The position numbers and the translations under genes were made by a program. Positions 23,600-36,600 of a DNA stretch of 64,000 nt are shown here, one piece after another; the first letter of the stretch is position 1, and every line of letters begins with the position of its first letter. The notes below the pieces were generated by a model that did not search any database, was not told the DNA's origin, and saw nothing but the letters and a program-made list of their open reading frames with translations. The stretch is taken from contig NMRA01000184.1 of the NCBI GenBank assembly GCA_002633005.1, forward strand, positions 48,328 to 112,327, read 5' to 3'. This DNA comes from Phoronis australis. Lineage: Eukaryota > Phoronida > Phoronidae.

Positions 23600-26500
23600 T
23601 CATCGTGGTGGGGCAGATTCCATGGTTGATCGCTCAAGAGCAGCTGCTTCCAGCTGTTCTGTGTAAAATCCATTGAAATCCAGCCTGGAAATAAGCCCAC
23701 AGAGTTAATTAAACAGAACAATGTGACACCTCAGTGCATCGATTACATCTTCATGGCCACCAGTAAGGTCAATCAACCTCCGTTTTACACTTAACCAATG
23801 CGTGGTCGGTACATCACAGTATTTCCTAGTGATGCTGGTCAACCCATTGAAATAATCAATGACATTGTCAATAGGTGCCGCTGGAGTTTTATATCTCATT
23901 TACCAAGTCGACAGCATCGAGTCAAAAGTTGGTAATCAAAATACATTCTGGTAAGCAGATCTCAACAGTTGCAAATCGTCCTGTTACAGGATAAAAGATG
24001 GATGTTAGAGTAATACTTACCTGTAAAGGATGTTCATCAGTTTGTGTTCCGCAGCTGACAGACTGAACTCCATGATCTTGTCTAGCATCTCAATGAGGAG
24101 CCGGGTGAAGTTCTTATCAAAGTTGGAGATGGTCCGCTCAAAGTTTTCACTGCTGGCAAGTTGATCCACATGTTCAGACACCACCTGGTGAGACAGAAGA
24201 GAGTTAACAACAGAATAACAATTGTGTTTGTACTGCAGTCTCCCTAATAAATGCTCTAGGTAAAAGCACAAAAAACATCCATTTGACGAATCATTGGCAA
24301 ATGTTCCACATTATTTGCTGGGGTTACAATCTTTTGTCATTAAAAATTTGATTTATATTAAATATCAAAGTGGTCTCAAATTTTTTCCTAATTCAAATTA
24401 GAAGTGATTTCTGGGTTTGGGAACTGGCAGTACCTAACCTCAACAAACAACAAACTCTTAAAGCTTGCACAGTCTAGATATCCCTTCCAATCTTAGAGAG
24501 GATATGATATATACTAGTAACTGGCCTGAATTAAAATTGGTATTCTTGGCTGACGGCAGATACACAGCATCTTTAAAGACAATTTGAGGACTCAATATTC
24601 ACTAGGTAATGATAAATTCATAAAGAAATGTTGAGTTTGCTACTTGATAAGAGTGACAACACAAAAGATATTCCTCAGTTTTGGAGTATTCAGGGAATAA
24701 GGGTACAACGTAGCTAGCTGAATGTGAGCAAACGCCATCTAGAGGGTAAAAGGCAACCTTGTTCATTACTTACTTAATCGCATTGTAATCTGCATACGAT
24801 TTAATCATGATAGAAAAAACACTGCACAAAAAATGATATAACAGTGAGAGGTGCTCAGTCCTGTCGAATTTCCTAGTTTTATCGAAGTTGCGTAAAAATT
24901 GTGAACTAGTCTATTTGATTATCAATGAGAATATATTCTTCGACTACAAATTTTTTGTGCTTTGCAGAGTTGTAAGTTTATTTCTTCAAAACAGTGCAGG
25001 GATAAATTGTAACCAGTTATGTAGATGAAGTGCAGGCACCTTGGTAGCAGAATCATCCTTCTGTCTCTTGGGCACTGCCTGTAAAGTGCTGCCCTCTAGA
25101 GTCAGTCGAGATACTTCCAGTTCGATGTTAGTACTTTGGTTCAGTCTCTGTAACAGCAATAACTAATTGTTATTAAATGTTAAATTTAACATTCAACCGT
25201 CAATACAGGGTGATGCGTTCTACCAGACATTCAGGATGCAGCAAACCTCTAGAGCTTCAAAAAAGTATTAATACCAAGGATTTTGCAAAAAGGCATCCAT
25301 GTCTCTATCTAGTTTACCCAAATACATAATATCCACATCAGCCAAAACATGCTCTCACCTGGATGAAGTTAGAGAACGTGACACAGACCATCATCAATTT
25401 GTGTACAATCTTGAGCAGATCTGGGTTAGACAACATACAGTCTTTCATGCAACTGTTGAGGAAATCCGTGTGATAGGCTAGCACATCGTCTATAGTGGAC
25501 ACCTGAAATGAAAATGTTCAAATTTACACAACGAAATCGTGTGCTCAAGGTTGCTGCAGGACTTGAAATGTGCGACCTTCAAGTGAAAAGTGGGTACAAC
25601 CATTAACAGAAAACAAAGAAATACTTTTTATCAGATCATGACACTCCCAACTGAACCAAGCAGACGTGGGTAAAATTTCATTGTTTGGCACAAGCTGATG
25701 GGTGTAGGGAAGAGGTTCAGCAATTTTGTGCGCCCGTAGGACACGGATTGCACGGATGTTACCATATCACACTCAAATTTAAACAATGAAAGTGGTGTGT
25801 TGTATCCGACTATTCAGTGCGTTGATCACATAAAGCTTTGGACAGCGAAAAATTGCCCAACAATTGGGTGATTATCCAAGAGTTTATTGAAAGTGCCAGC
25901 CACAGCGTTGGCACCATAAATCACCAATTGCTAATATTGATCCAATGGAATATTGCCCAAATCAAGCTGGCCATAGGGACAGAACTCAATTGACGACCGT
26001 TGTCTGTTGGAGACTGTTTTACAGGGGTGTTTATCGACTCAAAAATGACGACAGTTCACCTCTGACTAGCCAGATGATAATCACATTAGAGTTCAGAAAT
26101 TATGGCCATGCGAGACGGATGAGACATTAATTTTAGCTATAAGGCAAAATCTCACCAACTTTGGACAAAAATGATTACTAAAATTGCCGTTTTCTCATTT
26201 TCAAGGACTTCCAACAACTTATCAAACCTGACACATTGTTTGATGGTACCTATGGTGTAGAATAGAAACATGACAAATCTTTAATATGTTGCTACGTATC
26301 ATTCTTGGAAGAATGGCCACACAGTGTACTAAATTGGTGAGATTTTACTGCTACCAGGATCTATACCCAAAATGCAGGCACTGTTGGTATTGAAAATTTT
26401 CAATACATCTGCGGGTTATTTAGGAGTTTCTTTCTCTTGAGAGCAGTCAGTTCAAACATTCGTACATTAGAAAAGTGATAATCGAAAGTGGAACACCACC

Positions 26501-29500
26501 CACTCTTTGTTTAACAATCGAGAAAAACAAAATTAGAGAGAGGTAAAGAATGCCATGTATTTGAAGTAACATAATCCATACACCCTGGATAAACAACTAG
26601 TGTAACTATGATCTTAAGACATGTAAGTGTTTCAGTGATGAGCAGTGTTCTGATTTCCTTAATTAGATCCTACATTTTAAAACTGGTCCATAACAAATAT
26701 CTAAGTTATATTGAGCACTATTTAGGTAATGTGACTGTTATCCCACTCAGCACAAGAGCCCAAATTTTTGCTATCCACACAAGATATTGAGTTGTGAAAT
26801 AAGGCTTCATGTTTTCTATGGAGGTTATATAGCGGTCAGAATGGAACTTGATATGCTTGGCTTAATAAACTGATGCATGATGGGTAGGAAGCTAGTGTGA
26901 TGACACGCTTCGTCGGAACACACTGCAATATCTCAAGAAGTCTTGCATGTTCTTGCATTTTTGAAAGATTCTTGCCTCTAAAGACCACACACCTGATTTA
27001 ATCCAATTCATTTTGAAGCTGACCTGCCAACATAGCCCGCAGTATAATTTCAACAGCAATACAGCCAGATGTTGCACACACTTACGGTCTCCATATTGTT
27101 GAGGAACTCGTGCCAGTTGGCATCCACCACCTCAAACATCATATAGTACTGGAAGTTCTGTACAAAGTTTAACATAGTCTGACGCAGAGCGAACGCCGCC
27201 GCGTACCACCGTGTCGACTGGAGGGCAAACTTCTTAGCGTTCTTGTTACTTATCCACACGCTAATGAAAGATAGAAAAAAATTCAGTATGTTAGGCTTCT
27301 ATTACACTGACTCCATTATGTGTTCCAGTACAGAACCCGTCTATTTTCCATTTGGCTGATCTCAATATTCTTTTTTGAGTATTTAGTAACAGCCTACAAA
27401 TTTCAACTCATTAAGTTCAGTCTCTGTATATCGAAGCAAACACTTGTGATTAGGCTGTGGTATAAGTTGGGAGCAATTTCATAGCAACACAGGGTCTGAT
27501 TGAAATTTCATTACTTTTGCCATCGGCAATCACGACAAGGGGACTTTTCCGAATGTGTTTGTATTCATAGAACTCAAAATGTTATCAAAAAGTCATTCCA
27601 TCTGCTCACTCACAATATTGTGACCTCTACGGGCAAATGCGAGATAACTGCTGACATCATTCCCAGAAAAAAGACAATCCCAAACTTCTGTACAAAACAA
27701 GTACAGCAGACACTAGTTGAAATGCTCACCATCATCTAGCATCCAGCAGTAACTACGCTGGACATTCTCAGTCACTCGCACTCAAAATCACTGCATTACA
27801 AAACAAAGTGGCATCAAACAACATACTTGCACAGCTGTCTCTCTACATGTTTACAGTAAAACAGATGCCTGAACAACATCTGATATCTGGTCAAAGCTTT
27901 CCTACTCAGGACCAATGACATGGGCCACTTGACAACATAGTCAAAAGAGAACGCTTCCAGCCCAGTCAAGTTGATGTCTGTGGGATCTATTCTGTAGGCT
28001 GAAAAGGAGGAGATAATTTCTTTGGATATTATGTATTCCTAATGAGACATGACCAGTCAAAAAGACAGTTAGCTTTTATGCCTTGTAGTAAAGTCTCTTG
28101 GTAATTTGTTGAATATGTCTAATTCACAATAATTCATCATCCAATCAGAAGTCAGGAACAATAACAGAAATAAATAACTTGGGCAAAAACAAATATTATG
28201 TTACATTAAAATATGAAATCAGAAACAAGCAAGTATAGAGAACAGTACCAGGTGTTTAACCATTTTTATGATACACTAAGTAAACTACTTTTATAAGCTT
28301 TTGTTTCTCCAACTCTCACTCCTCCGAGACAGGTAAGTAGGTACGCACAGTATGTCAGTTTTCGGCTTTGTGGTCAGGTCAGCCCTTATATTGTGTGGTT
28401 TTCATAATTAAAAATCTCCCAGTTGCAAGCATATGGGGTCAGTTGCAGAGGAGAGGCAAAGTGAATTTTATCAAGTCTTATCAAGCTGTCACGATTTTTA
28501 GTAGAGTGGCTTCTATTAGCAAGAACTCTGATAATGACCAGTTGTCGTGACAACTGGACTTGGTACTTACTTCCAGATCTACACATTTTTGGTACTACAC
28601 GAGCTTTCAACAGTTCAAGAACATAATGTAGACTTTTGTCATATTTTTATATCCTCAGCAGTTAATATTCATTTGGCAAAACAAATTGTTTTTTAACACG
28701 ACATCATTACCAAATTTCGGTGACGTCCACTAGCCCAAGCTATAAATATTTGACATGTGAAAGCTTCTGATGCTGATCCATAATATTGGTGGACAGTTGG
28801 ATTATTAACAGGAGCACCAGATATGCGTAAGTGTTGAAAATCACCAAGTCTAATTCAATGAAAAATCTCCTAATAATACTAGGCATTAGAATAGACCTCA
28901 ATCAGCAGAATTGGCTGAGCATTGCCAAATACATCACAAAGGCAATAGAAGCAGACCATGCGAAAACCATTTCGGTTCACTATCCAACATGGAAATACTT
29001 ACTTTTCTCAAACTTTGTGTCAATACTAAGAATTCTGAGTTCACAATCCAACATGGAAATACTTACTTTTCTCAAACTTTGTGTCAATACTAAGAATTCT
29101 GAACAACTGTGTGATGAGGTCATAAGGCAGGAGGTCAACTCTGTAAAACATTCAAAATGTCATTAATGACAGAAATACACGTATGTTTTGAATAAAGACT
29201 AACTAGTGCTTTGGATGCAGAAATAATCTAGCCATGCTGCCACAAAATTCCCGTTCCTATTGTGTCTACAAGTTCCTTTTTGTCACAAATGGTAAGCAAA
29301 ACAGTATTTGATAGCATAAACTTGTTATAAGACTCAAAACTGACTTTTTATTTCTCTAGTTTCAATAGATTTCCATTGCATGGAAACTTTGATGAACGCG
29401 AAACATATATTACATGATCAGCTAATTATCAATTAAAATGCTATGTGCTTCACCCAGCCCAGGATCTGATATCTTGACTTAAAATCAACTCAGAGTCAAA

Positions 29501-30606
29501 CTGAAAACAAAACAACCGCATTGTATGATTGGAGTTTCATAAAAGTTTACTCGAAGCGTGCCACGTGATTGGTCAGTTTTCGAGTACTCTCAGCCCCAGA
29601 TGAGCGATAATTTCCATCATCTTAATTATGTACTACATGCACACCAGTAGTCAACATAATATGGCATATAATTTCACCTATTTTGGACGCTATACGGTAG
29701 ACAGGTGTTATTTTATTTTCTCATTTTTTTACAAATGATATACAACATCAGAATGATGCTTTGTCATATCAAAGCTCTGTACGATAGCTACCAACAGAAA
29801 ATATTGCGAGTATTCAGTCCTTGCAAATCAAAAAGAGCAATTTTGACAATTATTTTTGTCTGACGTTTGTGAGATTCTACCATAGATAATAGGTACAAGC
29901 ACACAATTACTTAAGATCATCCTTGAACGGATCACCATTAGCTGTACTGGTTCTCAAGGCTAACTCCAATAGTGTCTCCAAACGAGTAGGCATGATCTGT
30001 ATACATGGTTAAGGTAGAAAGTGTCTCAAGTGGCTCGGACAGCTGCTAAGGTGATCAATGAAATTCTAGCAATAACCATAATTGTCTATTTGGGTACTTA
30101 AAATGAGGATTTCCATTACAGGACATAGGAATCAAATAAAAAATAACATGGCCATTCAAAAGTCAAAGCAATGAATCTTCAGGGCAGGGAGATTTAGTTG
30201 AATGAGAATGCTAAAAACAAAATAATGTAGCAATTCAAAAGCTGAAGCTGGTGAAACTTTAAGGGGGAGGGGGTTTAGTTGAACGTGAATGTCAGTTTCA
30301 ACAGGTATGGCATTTGAGAGATGCAGGCAGTGTGGTATTGTGGATCTCGCTCAATTGAACAGTCCAACAATCAGAATCAATATGCTAAGATAAGGTCACA
30401 AAGCTGTAATGCATTGCATTTTGAAGCAAACCAGAAAAATGGGACAAATTGCATGAACCTACAAAATTAGGTACATGATTCATAAGAAGCCTCGAACGAA
30501 CACCAAAAGGATATCCTCAATATCTTTCTTCATTTCATCCTCAGCCATGTCCATAAACTGTACAATGAAGTCTCCCATATCTAACAGGAAGTAGTGCTTG
30601 ATGGAC
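23600..30606 (-). CDS. TUBGCP2: TUBGCP2 exons 18-26, GRIP2 / gamma-tubulin-binding half (residues about 517-886)
   Basis: Exons: 30504-30606, 29911-29996, 29067-29140, 27827-27998, 27086-27260, 25359-25502, 25040-25147, 24021-24184, 23600-23684 (TGA at 23600-23602). It contains the most conserved GCP2 blocks: FSFDYVVKWPMSLVLSRKAL, TRYQMLFRHLFYCKHVERQL, and the C-terminal SNFDKNFTRLLIEMLD and LDFNGFYTEQLE. Exon 18 ends at a GTGTTC donor, which restores phase 0. The donor end of exon 20 is tandemly duplicated in the adjoining intron (28975-29102). Confidence 0.93.
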
Positions 30607-33600
30607 CTAAAAGTAAACCATTTGAGAATTCCACGCCATAGTATATCAGATGATCGTTGGAGCTAATGCATTAATAAACAGAAGCATTACTAAAAATAAA
30701 AACATTTTTATGCAGAGGACACGGAGTTATCCAATGTAATTAATTCTGAAGCTGTCCCTGCATCAAAATTACAGACATGATGAGATGGCACTTCATTTAT
30801 TTAAAATAACAGGTAGCAGTCAAGTATACAGGTGTGTCTATATGTACTTACTAGTCGCCTAGTGGGTAACCATCTGAGGTAATTGCCCAAAAATCTAGGC
30901 TCTGGTGCTTTTACAGGACTTACAAAAAATCAGTGGCAAGGGTCCAAAAACAGCTGAAGTTTCTGACAAACTGGGATTGTTCACAAAAATACCGTCATAA
31001 CATTATGAGAATACCATTAGCACCCAGTGATAAACAATTAGTAAAAAAACAACAGACCCTTTCCCTTTAACAGTAGAGAAGTCAAAACTAAATTTTCTCT
31101 GACAAAATTAAACATTTGCCTGTGATAGCAGCATCCTAATGGAACCAACAGCCATTTTCCAGGTACTAAATCTCACTAGAAATGTTGCTTTTAGGTCAAA
31201 GCATTTTATCATCAAAGCTGCCATTTGTCACTTTCGTCTTAAAAGATGAACATGACAATGACAGCTTTGGTTATGAAGTTCATAGTTACAGTTTCTGTAC
31301 AAGACAGTCCATACAGTTTCGTAAACAACCAACGTACATCTTCAGTGACAAACGAGAAAACTGATGAGAAATTACACTTAAATATACAAAGCAAGAAATA
31401 CAAAATGACCAAAAGTTTCACTGGGATGTTTTGTGATATAACTGAATAACTCTGTAACTCAAACAAGGCATAATGATCACATAACAGAACACAGTCTAAG
31501 CCTGCCCAGGACCACACCCATGCCTCGGCCTGTTCATGACCACACCCATACCTTAGTCTAGCCATCAACTCCTTCTCTAGCACTAATAGGTCCAGCAGCA
31601 ACTTGCTGGCGTAGTCAAACGCCTTCTCAATGTGTTCGACATACCGTCTCTCTTTGAGTGTGTATACAATCTCTTGTGCCTCTGGGTAACGCACATCGCG
31701 ACCTGATGACATAACCATGGGTGAAACTGACACCAGACATTATCAGATAAATTCAAAGGAAATTCAAAACACAGTCTTTTAAAACAAAAAATCCTTTCAA
31801 CATCTCAAAAAATACATTTGCCAAGACATTTAACAAAAATATAGAACGTTTAGCCAGGATGAAGCGTTATCTGCAGAAAATCTTCCGTCCTACAAGGCAC
31901 CTATCATACAATGCGCTTTTCTCCATCCAAAAGAGGGTTGAATTCGAGACATGACCTCAGTGGAGGAAGTGAATGAACAAATACACTGGTTACACAACCA
32001 CAATCTCCTACCACACTGTCGGACCACATTCAGGTATTTTCCAGTGTTCAGGATCTTATCCGCCAAGCTTTCCAAAAACACCGGTATTCGTTCACGACAA
32101 ATAACGTAGTGTTCTTCCCAATAGGCGTCATTGTAATCCTCCTGAAGTCGTTCCTTTTGGACTGTCAGGTTTTCCTCGATGAGAAACTGAAAGTCAAATA
32201 ACATCTGAGGCTTATGCCAAAGTTTTTACATTGAATTTGTTGTATTTTATCATATCTTAACCTAGAGATCTAGGACGAATAATTTTTTACAATATATTTA
32301 CAAACAAAGAGTTATTACATTTTTGCTACCTGCTGGGTGGGAGTGATCAACACAGAACTGTAATAATAGCTTTTGTTGACAATAATCTAGAAGCATTCAT
32401 TAACTTAAAAAACTTAGAATCAGGAAGAAAAGGGGTTGAATATCCATTATTACTTTGGTGGATTACTATCAGACATTATGGTATGAGCCCACAGGCTAGT
32501 ATCACACATGCCAGCATAACTCCATGAGCTTCTAAAAATTTGTGCACACGCAATGAACGCGCATTGTCACAATCTGCTATCAGCTTTGTCTTAGCCTGCT
32601 TAGTGATAGAGCATAAGTGATAAAGGGGATGATCTGACATCAACTGAGAGGAAAGATGGGAGGTGGGGGAGCAAAAACCTACCTCAGCATAAGGGTCAGC
32701 TATAATTCCTTTATAAATCCACTTCTCTAAAATTTCAAAATAAGGAATGCATGCCTGAAACAAACATGAGCATGTATATGATTATCTATGAAACATATCA
32801 ATCACATGGCATGTGTTAATGAATATTTCTGGATTACCACTTTCACAGTATGCAAAGCATCAGTATCATTTTTGAAGTCAAACGATGTTGCCATTCAAGC
32901 TATTCATTGATAACATTTTAGCTTGCAAACGACTTTATGTCTGACCAATGTGTCCTTACAGTCAACACAAAAGGATGTGTGGGTCAGAGCATTTATTTAT
33001 CTACTCACAACTGAAATATCAGCCATCAGTGACTCTTTTTAATACAGCAGCCCCAAGTCTTGATCTATAAGGACTCCTACATCCAATGTTTAAACATAAA
33101 TACAAAAATGAAACATGCTTCTTTTTTTGGCTACAGTCCATTAAATAGATGTTCAAAATTTCATGCAAACCCATTCAATCCAGAAATCAATGTTCAACGC
33201 TGTCAACAACATGAAAAATGACATAGAGTTTAAGTCTGAATCAAAATTGTCACAAACAACTCGCACATTTGACCCATGCATTTACAGAAATATTAAGGGC
33301 CGCAACAGTCCTACACGGACAATGAAATACATTCAATTCTTAAGAAGTTAAGAAAGGATTTCTAACCTTCATTAGAACCAAGTTTGAGACTAGTTTGTAG
33401 CCGAAAGTCAAAATACAGTTGGACACACACAATAGCCACAGTAAAAATCGCACTGAGCCGTTTAAAATTGTTTCAGCTTGTCCAGTTTTGCCTGATAATA
33501 AAATTTCTGTCTAGTTGGATAGCACGTTTTACTGCAAGATGTCGGCAGCATCATAAAGTACCATAAACAGTCGCTGAGCCTTTTGAAAATCAGTACAGTC

Positions 33601-36600
33601 TATGCACTTACAGCTTGTGTGAGGTACAGGCATAAATCTTGGCTTTTAGGATCCCTGAAAATTTGAAGAAGTATAAATTACTGGGTCAATATTTTAGGAT
33701 TTTCAAAAATCCAACAATTTCCGTATCAACAGCAAACAAGAGAGCATACAATTACGCTACTGTTGAAAACCAAAGCTTGGATTCAAAAATTATGATGATC
33801 TTAAACATTGCTAACATTGCACCATATCTGAAGTCTGACAAATTATAGCTACAGAAAACTGAAAACCTGCACACGATCAATTACATATAACTCCTTGCAT
33901 AGCTAATTCCCCAACTAACATTAGCAATGCTCGCAACAAAACCATTTCACACTAGAAGTCTTCTGTGACTATTTTATGTTTTATGTTTGTTTGATTTGAA
34001 GTGATCTATTTGGACGGTGGCCATGTACATTGCAAGACAAAAGAAGTCTGTCATGACAACTAATTTAAAATTTGTAAACAGCATGAAGTATTGATAGTAA
34101 CTAATAGGGCAGTAAAATTCAAATTACAGAACAACTTAGCCACCTTACTAACACTGTTAATTCCCCTTCATTCACCGTCATGAGAGAAGACAACTATGAC
34201 AATGAATTGTCCTCATTATGGGGAATTCCAGGTCATTTTGTCTGAACACTTTTGCCTTGTACTGTATGTGCAAAATTATACAATTACTCACCCAACCAGA
34301 CTTGAGGTTTTCTCATGAAGTAAACTCAAAACAGAACCACCAATGCATTCACCCTGTAACAATAACCACAGTTTGGCATAATGACAATTTCGTACTAGTA
34401 AACTTGGTCACATTAGTAAACATTTTCAGAGTGTACAACTATTTACATCACACAGTATGCTACGTACACCATAATCAAACTCAGGGTAAATCATACGAAC
34501 CTTGTTAACTGAGTCTGCAACTGATGCAAGAATCTCCATTGTTCTCATTGTGGGCTGAATGTAAAACCAGAATTTCTGTAGAGAAAGCTGGCCCTGCAAC
34601 AATGACATCCAAGAATAATGGAAAGAAAAATACCCAAGAACTACCCACAGTAGAATATTCAAAATTAATTCCGTTTGTGAAAGTACCAACTGACAGTCTC
34701 ACTCAATGACTCATACACAACCTTGTCCAATTGTGAATAAAAGTTAATTGTTCATTCACAAACTACAAGTCTTAGAAAACGTAAGAATTCCAATTTGGAC
34801 ACAGTGTTATTATTGGCCACCTTAAAATAAAGCCTATGCCAGATTATAAAGAGCTTTAATTTCCTGCTCTTGGCCAACAAATCATAACAAACAAGCCCAT
34901 TTTATCTAATTTCTCAGTAATTCATTAAGACATTGCCATTTCCACTACCTTGCCATTACCATAGTACACACCATGGCTACAATGACAATAATGTAGCTAC
35001 TCACCCTCTTTAGCTGCTGCTCCAACTGTGCCACTAAGATCATGTAGTCTTTGATAAGGGACCGCATGGCTGCACTCAGTGCATGGTTGACCAACCCATA
35101 TTCAAACGCTGACTTTTCTGAAAAGCAAAGACAAAAGGCGTGAACCAACCTCATATACAGAAGCTTAAGATGCAGGAACCTGAATTTCATCAAATTTCAA
35201 AGAAAATTATAAGTCCACCACACTTTTACTATTATACGCTACTCTCCCAAGGTTAAACCCCCAAAATCTATTTGCGACAGTTGACTAGCAATGAAGGTAT
35301 TTTGAAAACAAAACACGCTGAAATTTGTCCGTGTAACATCATTTTCAGACAAGCAGCTCAAGCAGACAACGCGAGCTAATGAGCAATGACGATTATGAGA
35401 AAAAGCATTTGTCTCTCATTTTGTGAAGCCACTTCCAAGGATTACTGGATCATACTGGATTATTGCTCCAGGAATAATGTCACCGGATACTCTTTGTATA
35501 CATACCTAGGTCACATGACATTGTACATGAGTGGGCAGAATACAGCTTATAAAATACAGACTTATGAACTGGATAAAAGTCCAGAAGCTTATGAACCTAT
35601 AGAACTTTACAAGGAGTGAGCAATGAAGAAATGTTAGTGTATTTAAGACATACCTTCTATGAAGCGAGCCACAGTAGAAAAATCAGAGCATAACGGCAAA
35701 ATATTCTTGACAAGTTCACGCAGTGAAGGATCTGCAAAGTCAGCAACATATAACGATTCTTAGGACCGATCTTTATAATTTTCATGACAGAAGTAATCAT
35801 TAAAAAATGCCCTCTAAAGACAGCAGCATTCTCATCAGCGTTTTTAGTAAAGTGGGACACACACGGACACATTTTGCAACCATGTTAGTGGTCCCCTTAT
35901 TCAGATATTCAGATGATTTTTAACAGCAATACATCTCAGTCACCATGTAGGCATTTGCCTAAAAAGTTTTTGGTAACAAATCCCATCCACCAAACAGTTA
36001 GACATTTCTTGTGTATTAACGTTACCTTTGCCCTTTTTGTGATAAAAAGTAAAACTCATTGTCACTAACCTTGTAAAATTTTCGAAATTCTTACCTAAGC
36101 TCTGGTCTATAGTAAATGTCCTTCTGCCGTATCTGTCAGCTAACGGCAGAGCCAGTATGTATTTTCCTTCTATTCCCTGGCAACAGATGTTGAATCATAA
36201 GAATCGTAAATAAATAATAAAAATAGACGTTGGAATGTCATGCAGACATCGACGGTTAAGAACAGTAAAGCTGTAAAGTAAAACAACAAGCGTCGGTACT
36301 AAAATGATATTTAAGTACTAGTCCACGAGAGCACCAGCCATGAGCGGCAAGGTGGGGGTCAGCCGATTTTCACCAAATTTGGCACATAGGTAGTCCTATG
36401 GGATCTATAAACAGCGGTAANAATCCCATCCACCAAACAGTTAGACATTTCTTGTGTATTAACGTTACCTTTGCCCTTTTTGTGATAAAAAGTAAAACTC
36501 ATTGTCACTAACCTTGTAAAATTTTCGAAATTCTTACCTAAGCTCTGGTCTATAGTAAATGTCCTTCTGCCGTATCTGTCAGCTAACGGCAGAGCCAGTA

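Noticed and set aside
31239-31733. 164-codon minus-strand ORF as its own gene
   Set aside because: Its first part is TUBGCP2 exon 17; the remainder is read-through into the intron after the donor at 31551.
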